Made by a program: the position numbers and the translations under genes. The notes below the pieces were generated by a model, which did no database searches, was not told the origin of the DNA, and worked only from the letters and a program-made list of their open reading frames with translations. This document shows positions 58,059-64,000 of a stretch of DNA of 64,000 nucleotides, in pieces; position 1 is the stretch's first letter; each line of letters begins with the position of its first letter. Source of the DNA: Treponema sp. Lineage in GTDB: Bacteria; Spirochaetota; Spirochaetia; Treponematales; Treponemataceae. The stretch is taken from NCBI GenBank assembly GCA_022010055.1, contig CP091737.1, positions 1,550,001 through 1,614,000 on the forward strand, written 5' to 3'.

Positions 58059-58090
58059 TTTTACCTCATAAAATCTAAAACACTGGAAAA

Positions 58091-58990
58091 CTAAACCTTG
58101 ACAGTTGTTTTTTTACCGAACAGCCCTGCCGGCTTTACAAGAAGAATTACAATCAGGATTATATAGGAAATAGCGTCCGCATACTGGCTGCTTAAATAGC
58201 CTTTTGTCAAGGTTTCCGCGATTCCAAGAATTATGCCGCCGGCCATTGCTCCTGGAATTGAACCGATTCCGCCAAGAACCGCCGCCACAAACGCCTTAAG
58301 CCCCGGAATATAGCCCATTACAGGGTCAACCTGCGGATAGGCAGTCGCATAAAGCACACCTCCGGCGCCGGCAAGAACAGAACCGACAACAAAAGTAACC
58401 GCAATGATTTTGTTTACGTTTATTCCCATAAGCGCAGAAGCCTTAAGGTCGTAAGAGACTGCCTGCATCGCTTTTCCGGTTTTTGTCTTGTTTACAAGAA
58501 AATTCAAAAGAACCATAAGTATTGCGCTTGAAATTATTACAACAAGCTGAAGATTTGAAACAGAAAGGATTCCGAACGTAAAGTTTTTTGTCTCCATAGT
58601 AGGAAACTGCCGGGGATCAGGACCGACAAACGGAAGAACACGCATAAGATTCTGGAGGATAAGCTCAACAGCGATCGCGGTAATCAGGGAATTAAGACGC
58701 GGAGACTCTCGCAAAGGGCGGTATGCGAAACGTTCAATCAATATTGACAAAAGACCGCAAAGAACCATAGCCGCGATGAATGCGCCAGCCATTCCAAATG
58801 CGCTGGCCCCAAGAGCAACAAGAACAAAGTAGCCGGCGTAAGCACCGACCATCATAACATCACCGTGGGCAAAGTTTATAAGTTTTACAATTCCATAAAC
58901 CATAGTGTAGCCGAGCGCAATCAATGCATAAATGCTACCAAGCGACAGACCGTTTATAAGCTGCTGTACAAAAATAGAACCAGAATTCAC
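58091..58990 (-). CDS. livH: Branched-chain amino-acid ABC transporter permease LivH
   Basis: 299 aa. FVQQLINGLSLGSIYALIAL, MVYGIVKLINFAHGDVMMVG, YRPLRESPRLNSLITAIAVE and FVAAVLGGIGSIPGAMAGGI are typical. First gene of livHMGF. No periplasmic binding protein (livJ/K) occurs in the window on either side. Confidence 0.95.
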   Translation of the reverse strand: MNSGSIFVQQLINGLSLGSIYALIALGYTMVYGIVKLINFAHGDVMMVGAYAGYFVLVALGASAFGMAGAFIAAMVLCGLLSILIERFAYRPLRESPRLNSLITAIAVELILQNLMRVLPFVGPDPRQFPTMETKNFTFGILSVSNLQLVVIISSAILMVLLNFLVNKTKTGKAMQAVSYDLKASALMGINVNKIIAVTFVVGSVLAGAGGVLYATAYPQVDPVMGYIPGLKAFVAAVLGGIGSIPGAMAGGIILGIAETLTKGYLSSQYADAISYIILIVILLVKPAGLFGKKTTVKV

Positions 58991-59093
58991 AAGTTCACCC
59001 CAAATATTTTAGACTTCATACAATTCTAGTTGTAATAACCAAAAATGAAAAGGGCAAAAAATAACCAATAAGATATTCTGCGCAGGTTTTTAC

Positions 59094-59138
59094 AAAAAAA
59101 ATCCCTGGAGCAATGTATATTTTATCTGCCCCAGGGAA
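59094..59138 (-). terminator. Intrinsic terminator after amylase region
   Basis: On the minus strand TCCCTGGGGCA and TGCTCCAGGGA pair around a 20-base loop, then eight T. Confidence 0.85.
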
Positions 59139-59167
59139 GAGGATTTTATTAATCCGGGTTTATTTTT

Positions 59168-59323
59168 TTACATACAGCCAATCCGGGCGAATGGGACAGT
59201 GATATAATCTGAATCATTTTTTACATCCAGACCATTTGAACACCCGGCAAACGCAAGAACCGCCACAAACGAAGCAAAGACAGCAAGGCGCGACAAAACA
59301 TTTTTCTTCCAGGACTCTCTCAC
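59168..59323 (-). CDS. Short lipoprotein-like ORF or remnant (51 aa)
   Basis: From GTG 59323: RESWKKNVLSRLAVFASFVA then VLAFAGC with a lipobox-like FAGC, followed by SNGLDVKNDSDYITVPFARI GCM and stop. A complete spirochaete-style lipoprotein signal with only ~25 mature residues. It lies between the amylase stop and its terminator, so it could be a small surface lipoprotein or the leftover start of a deleted gene. No good ribosome site; an upstream in-frame TTG is possible. Confidence 0.4.
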   Translation of the reverse strand: MRESWKKNVLSRLAVFASFVAVLAFAGCSNGLDVKNDSDYITVPFARIGCM

Positions 59324-59384
59324 AAAACGCAAAAAAGATTCTGCCCCGCTTCTCCCGCACAGAGCAAAACCTTCTATATCAAAA

Positions 59385-62294
59385 CTATTTTATAAGAACA
59401 AATCTTGCAGAAAGCGCAGGAACGGTGACTGTGCCACTGAAAGATTCATCAGAAAGCAAATCAGTTCCACTTCCAGAAATAGTGAAAGTTTTTGCAGAAG
59501 TAGAATTATAGTTAAAGGCAATATAAATTGTCTCACCTCCACCAACTTTTTTTGAAACATAGAAATCTTTTTCACCAATTACCTGTTCATTTGAACCATT
59601 CCACAAAGCCTCATGTTCTGCACGTGTTTCAAGACATTTCTGTGTCCAATCATGAATTTTTTGTTCTCGTGTATTAAAGCCTGAAATCTTTCCAGAAGAA
59701 CGGGCAACGTTATCAGTACTCCAACCAGTAGTTGTTGTTGCATTATGGTCACCAATTTCATCACCGTAATAAATAGTTATTGGACCGGTATATGCCGCCT
59801 GTGCCGCCAAGAGAACCATATTTCGTTTTGCGTAATTGTCACTCTCAAAGCCATCACTGTATTTTTTATTGATCAAGTCTCCAATCCTGAACAAGTCATG
59901 ATTTGAAAGCATGAAATTCGGGTAATATGTTTCGTAAGAACCATCATCTTCTATGCAAGAATAACCTTTTTCTGAATAAGCTTGGTACAAATAGCTTAAA
60001 CCATTTGTAATGTTTCCTGTAGACTTTCCTTCCCATTCCTGAGCAAAACCTTGAACAACCTGATAATAGGCTGGGAAATCAAAACATGAATTAAGACCAT
60101 AACCTTTAGCAGCATTTGAAGTATTTCCATAAGAACTAGAAGTATAACCTGCATTTACTGATCCCATTTGAATAACGGTTGCATCGCCATGCCAGTGTTC
60201 GCCAACCATATATCCCAAAGTTCCCCAATCAGAACCTAATGTTCCATTTGAAGAAGCCGCCTCTTCCACAACCTTTCGAATATCATACCAATAGTTATGC
60301 CCATTTGTACCTGTATTTTTTGGAAAAACACCTGTATCATTATCTTTGTCGCCCAAACCGACCTGATAACACTGGTCAAAACGCCAGCCATCAATTTTAT
60401 GTTCTGTAATCCAATAACGTGCAACATCCGAATAATATTTCAATGAATTTGAATTATTTGCATAATCAACAGGATTAGATGTCGAAGGTATAATTCCTGG
60501 ATTTTTTATTCCATTTCTACTCGGAGAAGAAGCTACACTTCCATTATTATGACCAAATACGCCATCAAGAATAATATTTATTCCATTTTCATGACAAAGA
60601 GCAACAAGTTCATCAAATTTTGCCATTGTTCCAAAATGAGGATCTATATTAAAATAGTCATAGGCAAAATAGCCTGTAGCATCTAATTTATCACTTCCAT
60701 TTGAGTTAAAAATAGGAGTCATCCACAAAGCATTACAACCAAGAGCTTTAATATACGGAATAGCATTAATAATTCCTTGCAAATCACCGCCTTTAGTTTG
60801 ATTATCCGGTCCCCACATTTGAGTAAAACCAATAGATGGATCACCATCCTGAAAACTTGCAACCATAACCTGATAGATTCTTAGCTCATTGAAGTTAGTA
60901 ACCAGCGTATTCACCGGCTTTTCAACAACAGAAATCGTGCCGGAAACCGTTTTGCTTCCTGCGCAATTTGAAATTGTTCCGGAAACTGAGATTTCTCCAA
61001 CAGAAGTTGTAAAGTCTGAAACATTGAATGGGTTCGAGCCAGTATTAAGCGTTTTTGTAGTTCCGTTGATTGAAATTGCGTTTTGAGTCAACGCAGATTC
61101 GCTTGAAACTGTAATTGAAAAAGTTCCGCCCAAGTATGCCTTTGAAGGAATTGTTACGGTTGGAGGAACTGGAACTGACTGTTTTTGAGCTCCACTTGCA
61201 GTTATACGATAAGTTCCTTTTTCGGAAAGAACCATGTCATTTTCATGCAGTTTCTGCTCAGAAGAATTTGTAATCAAAATGCTTACAGAAGAAACTTTTT
61301 TAAACTCGTAAACATAGTCAGAATCGCTAGCCTTTGAATCCATTGCAGTACCAGGCCAAACTGTATTTGGATATGAAGCCTTATCTGAACAATTCCAATA
61401 ATGAATCAATGGATAATTCAACGACTTTGCAACAAGAATTTTTATTCTGTCATATTCTGTCACCTCAACATTTTCCAGCACAACTTCCGCCGCCGCACCA
61501 GACGCAACAGTTACTCTTCCGCTTTTTACAACCGCACCATCCTTTACAGCGTAAACATTCCAAGCGCCAGGAGCAACATCAGAAACCGTCACCTCAGCAG
61601 AATCGCCAGAAACCGCGCTGGAAATTTTTGAGTTCGGGTCAGAAACCTGAATCGCGCAGCCGGAACAGCCGTTTGCGGTAATTTTTACGCTTCCGGCCTT
61701 CATTTCATAAGAAGTTTTCTCCTTTAAAGCTCCTGCCTTAAAATCCACAGCAATTGCAGCCGCATCAATCAGGCTTGCGTTTTTATCAAAAGGAATCGCA
61801 TTATTAATAGAAGCAATTTTCTCATCTGTAAGATTTTTTGTACCGCTTTCAATTATTGCCGCGTAAACCTTGCCTTTTTTAGACGTTTCCCAGGTTACGT
61901 TTACAGGAGTATTTTCACCAGCCTTTATATCACAAACCGCATACAGCGTAATTCCGTCAATTTTAGAACCCGCCTCAGAATCTCCATACGCCTGAACTTC
62001 GACCACTGCATTTTTTGAGACAGGGATTCCGTTTATTACTGGCAGAGTCCCCGAACCGGAACTAACGCCCACAACATCCGTTTCTTTTGTAAATTTTTTA
62101 CCGGCGGAGTCAAAGCCATAGATTTTTGCTTTTGCAGACTTTATCTCTTCAACAAAGCCAGCCCTTTCTTCTATAAAAATCGAAACAGAACCGTATTCAG
62201 AATAATTTTTTCCAGAAATCAAATCTGAACATGAAGTCGACAAAACTGCGCCAAGAACCAGCGCGGCGAGCGAAAGTACTTTTAAATTTTTCAT
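59385..62294 (-). CDS. Surface GH13 alpha-amylase lipoprotein
   Basis: 969 aa. Lipoprotein signal MKNLKVLSLAALVLGAVLST with lipobox STSC. Residues ~20-280: beta-rich domains of unknown type. ~285-375: starch-binding module like CBM26 (LIHYWNCSDKASYPNTVWPG, YEFKKVSSVSILITNSS). ~380-470: Ig-like linker. ~480-890: GH13 barrel with DGVFGHN (region I), GWRFDQ (nucleophile), GEHWHG (acid) and LSNHDLFRIGD. The rest is an all-beta C domain. Degrades starch outside the cell. No break seen in this gene. Start 62294 follows AAGGA. Confidence 0.9.
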   Translation of the reverse strand: MKNLKVLSLAALVLGAVLSTSCSDLISGKNYSEYGSVSIFIEERAGFVEEIKSAKAKIYGFDSAGKKFTKETDVVGVSSGSGTLPVINGIPVSKNAVVEVQAYGDSEAGSKIDGITLYAVCDIKAGENTPVNVTWETSKKGKVYAAIIESGTKNLTDEKIASINNAIPFDKNASLIDAAAIAVDFKAGALKEKTSYEMKAGSVKITANGCSGCAIQVSDPNSKISSAVSGDSAEVTVSDVAPGAWNVYAVKDGAVVKSGRVTVASGAAAEVVLENVEVTEYDRIKILVAKSLNYPLIHYWNCSDKASYPNTVWPGTAMDSKASDSDYVYEFKKVSSVSILITNSSEQKLHENDMVLSEKGTYRITASGAQKQSVPVPPTVTIPSKAYLGGTFSITVSSESALTQNAISINGTTKTLNTGSNPFNVSDFTTSVGEISVSGTISNCAGSKTVSGTISVVEKPVNTLVTNFNELRIYQVMVASFQDGDPSIGFTQMWGPDNQTKGGDLQGIINAIPYIKALGCNALWMTPIFNSNGSDKLDATGYFAYDYFNIDPHFGTMAKFDELVALCHENGINIILDGVFGHNNGSVASSPSRNGIKNPGIIPSTSNPVDYANNSNSLKYYSDVARYWITEHKIDGWRFDQCYQVGLGDKDNDTGVFPKNTGTNGHNYWYDIRKVVEEAASSNGTLGSDWGTLGYMVGEHWHGDATVIQMGSVNAGYTSSSYGNTSNAAKGYGLNSCFDFPAYYQVVQGFAQEWEGKSTGNITNGLSYLYQAYSEKGYSCIEDDGSYETYYPNFMLSNHDLFRIGDLINKKYSDGFESDNYAKRNMVLLAAQAAYTGPITIYYGDEIGDHNATTTTGWSTDNVARSSGKISGFNTREQKIHDWTQKCLETRAEHEALWNGSNEQVIGEKDFYVSKKVGGGETIYIAFNYNSTSAKTFTISGSGTDLLSDESFSGTVTVPALSARFVLIK

Positions 62295-62353
62295 TTGTTT
62301 TTTCCTTATTTTAAGCAAGCACCATACTTTTTTAATTACTTTTCCCTAAAAAA

Positions 62354-62382
62354 ATTGTAAATCCACAATAATAATCTGTCAA
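62354..62382 (-). promoter_or_regulatory. Near-consensus promoter of the amylase gene
   Basis: TTGACA (62382-62377), exactly 17 bp, TACAAT (62359-62354) on the minus strand, about 60 bp before the ATG. Confidence 0.8.
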
Positions 62383-62400
62383 ATTAATGGAAATTAATTT
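62381..62400. promoter_or_regulatory. Palindromic operator-like site at the amylase promoter
   Basis: Perfect 8-bp inverted repeat AAATTAAT - GGAA - ATTAATTT that touches the -35 box by two bases. Position suits repressor control, perhaps by sugar supply. Confidence 0.5.
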
Positions 62401-62403
62401 ATC

Positions 62404-62431
62404 TATGCAAGTACCCATTGGGTTACGCATA
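62404..62431. repeat. 28-bp palindrome at the edge of phage-like genes
   Basis: TATGC..GTACCC - ATT - GGGTTAC..GCATA. Could be an operator, an attachment-type core or a terminator stem (no clear T-run on either side). It lies between the amylase operator and the 62502 gene. Confidence 0.4.
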
Positions 62432-62501
62432 AATTTATAGTAGATAATTGCACGAAATTCAAGTTACTCGTAGCAATTTCTGCTAACATTTTATAAACAC
62501 A

Positions 62502-62831
62502 TTAATCAAGAGCCTTTAGAGCTATTTTCTGGAGTTCTGCTGTAATTGTCATCTGAAAATCAAACCATTGTTTGTCAGATATATCCTCGGAAACTATGAG
62601 AGCGGCGGCGTTCATAATCTTAGCCTCCGAGTCGTTTACAATCTTGGCTACGGCTCTAAACCTGGCTTTTTCTTCAATAGGCGTTCTCTCAATATTCTTT
62701 TTCAAATCTCTTATCCAAAGATTAAGAGTTGATGGCGGAATATCAAATTTGCTGAAAATCTCTTTTCTGGTCGCACCCTTTTTTAATAGCTCGATTATCT
62801 CTTCTTTATCATACCGGGGAGTTCCGTACAT
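62502..62831 (-). CDS. Small helix-turn-helix protein, phage-like
   Basis: 109 aa. N-terminal HTH RYDKEEIIELLKKGATRKEI / FSKFDIPPSTLNLWIRDLKK as in transposase- or terminase-small-subunit-type DNA-binding proteins; the rest is helical. Overlaps the next upstream gene by 37 bases in another frame. Function unknown; context suggests a phage or integrated plasmid. Confidence 0.55.
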   Translation of the reverse strand: MYGTPRYDKEEIIELLKKGATRKEIFSKFDIPPSTLNLWIRDLKKNIERTPIEEKARFRAVAKIVNDSEAKIMNAAALIVSEDISDKQWFDFQMTITAELQKIALKALD

Positions 62832-63085
62832 TTTTTTACTATCTCCTTTTCAAGAAAGTTGATAGCTGATGTGAATGATTCGGTTTCTATCCTAGCCTTA
62901 AACTGCTCGAACCAGATATACCAACGGTTGTTGTAAGTATATACTCTAGCAACAACCGTTCTCTTATAAAGAAGGTAATAGCTGTTTGGATTCTCACTGT
63001 CTGTTGACATGAATATATAGTGGTTAAATTTCCCCACGGCAGTTTTTGCTAACTGAACATGGCGGTAGTACTTTGGCATCGGCAT
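62795..63085 (-). CDS. Hypothetical protein, phage-like context
   Basis: 96 aa, basic and aromatic: MPMPKYYRHVQLAKTAVGKF, YYLLYKRTVVARVYTYNNRW. No domain recognised. Lies 36 bases after the helicase gene. Confidence 0.5.
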   Translation of the reverse strand: MPMPKYYRHVQLAKTAVGKFNHYIFMSTDSENPNSYYLLYKRTVVARVYTYNNRWYIWFEQFKARIETESFTSAINFLEKEIVKKCTELPGMIKKR

Positions 63086-63121
63086 AACTTATTATAACAT
63101 TACAAAGGCAAATTAGGCAGC

Positions 63122-64000
63122 CTATTTTTCTCCTTTTTGAAAATCATTTCTATTGTCAATGACAAACTTTGTGGAATTCGGAATAAAAAGCATATTGGCT
63201 GTACCGCAGGCTCCATCTCTATGCTTTATCACAATAACTTTCGATGGGATTGACATTTCTCCGCCGGTGGCTCGATTCCTATGCAGAAACATACAAATAT
63301 CCGCATTTTGTTCTATAGCCCCCGAATCTCTTAAATCTGCAAGATTCGGTTCTTTTCCTTCTGCATCTCTTCTCAACTGAGATAGACAGACAATTGTTAC
63401 ACCAAGTTCTTTTGCCGCTCTCGCCAACATTTCTGTAATCTCATCAAGTTGTTCAACGCGTTTCATAGTCCGGTCAGAATGACGAACAAGTCCAATATGG
63501 TCAATAAAAAACACCTTGACTTTATTCTGCTTAGCCTCGACCCGGATTCTTGATAAAAGTTCTTTTTCTGATTTAATTCCATCGTCATATATATTTAATG
63601 GATAGCTAAAAATTTTTGTCATAGAGTTATTCAGTCTTTGCAGAGTGCTTTGAGATTGGGTAACAAGTCCGTGTTGAATAAACGAAATTGGAATTGCACA
63701 ATCTTGAGAAACCATACGAGTAAACAAAACTTTTGCTCTCATTTCCAAACTGAAAAAGCATACAGGAATTCCCTGCTTGGTAATATTTGAAGCCATTTGT
63801 ATTGCAAAAGCCGTCTTTCCAACACTCGGTCTTGCTCCAATAATGACAAGTTTTTCATATTGCAGACCGTCAATTATATCATTCAAGTTTTCCCAACCTA
63901 TATCAATTCCCAGATACCTTGATGGACTGTTAAAATTCTTAGTTATATCCACTGTAAGTTCTTGGCAAAGACTTCTCATATCGTGAGGATGTCCATTATC
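63122..64000 (-). CDS. DnaB-type replicative helicase, C-terminal RecA-like domain (5' end outside window)
   Basis: At least 292 aa visible; the frame stays open to the window edge, so the true start is probably outside. Walker A VIIGARPSVGKTAFAIQMAS, FFSLEMRAKVLFTRMVSQ, Walker B KVFFIDHIGLVRHSD, then LSQLRRDAEGKEPNLADLRD SGAIEQNADICMF (DnaB motifs H3-H4). A chromosomal dnaB would be conserved nearer to rplI; next to small phage-like genes this copy is more likely a phage or plasmid helicase. Confidence 0.85.
   Translation of the reverse strand, partial: DNGHPHDMRSLCQELTVDITKNFNSPSRYLGIDIGWENLNDIIDGLQYEKLVIIGARPSVGKTAFAIQMASNITKQGIPVCFFSLEMRAKVLFTRMVSQDCAIPISFIQHGLVTQSQSTLQRLNNSMTKIFSYPLNIYDDGIKSEKELLSRIRVEAKQNKVKVFFIDHIGLVRHSDRTMKRVEQLDEITEMLARAAKELGVTIVCLSQLRRDAEGKEPNLADLRDSGAIEQNADICMFLHRNRATGGEMSIPSKVIVIKHRDGACGTANMLFIPNSTKFVIDNRNDFQKGEK

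Overview
The window looks like chromosome of a spirochaete, most probably a commensal Treponema of gut or oral type. The evidence is the gene set: a spirochaete-type run rpsP - KH protein - rimM - trmD - rplS - flagellar FliK/FlhB-like proteins - yraN, sufCBD, a one-domain RibF, many lipoproteins with relaxed lipoboxes, and a large load of ABC transporters for sugars, peptides and amino acids. This assignment rests on recall of gene families, not on a database search.

Layout. 0-9.9 kb (minus strand): sufCBD Fe-S assembly, a DEDDh exonuclease, an RsmI-like methyltransferase, pnp-rpsO, FAD synthetase, a sugar nucleotidyltransferase and deoD. 10-19.5 kb (minus): two half-size chromate transporters, a sugar ABC importer (binding protein, MalF- and MalG-type permeases, no ATPase of its own), malQ, pgeF and a spirochaete-type protein of unknown function. 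19.9-26.2 kb (plus): a probable signalling operon (ECF-S-like membrane domain, beta-propeller/HD-GYP sensor, BMP-family binding protein) and a Kef-type antiporter. 26.5-35.2 kb: pgi, a DUF3015/DUF4105 pair, a histidine kinase with a response regulator, a degenerate GGDEF protein (minus), tRNA-Leu(UAA) (minus) and tatD. 35.2-40.4 kb (minus): the translation/flagellar operon. 40.5-55.3 kb (minus): polar amino-acid ABC importer, argH, an oligopeptide/metal-type ABC system with a fused permease-ATPase next to a DtxR-type regulator, an orphan MsmK/UgpC sugar ATPase, ilvB and a CBS-ACT protein. 55.5-59 kb: livHMGF without a binding protein. 59.1-62.3 kb: a secreted GH13 amylase lipoprotein behind a near-consensus promoter. 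62.5-64 kb: phage- or plasmid-like genes including a DnaB-type helicase that runs out of the window.

Carbohydrate use links several genes: the surface amylase would cut starch, the sugar importer would bring in maltodextrins, MalQ and Pgi would process them, and the orphan MsmK-type ATPase at 47.7 kb is the obvious energy source for the ATPase-less importer.

Two features dominate beyond the genes. At least 25 single-base reading-frame breaks occur in conserved genes between 1 and 58 kb, mostly in A/T homopolymers. This is best explained by sequencing or assembly error, so I annotate the repaired genes and give each break. Second, a non-coding, fully palindromic ~190-bp element occurs six times between 28 and 55.5 kb. 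Its best-preserved copy has matching ends and a 10-bp flanking direct repeat, like a MITE.
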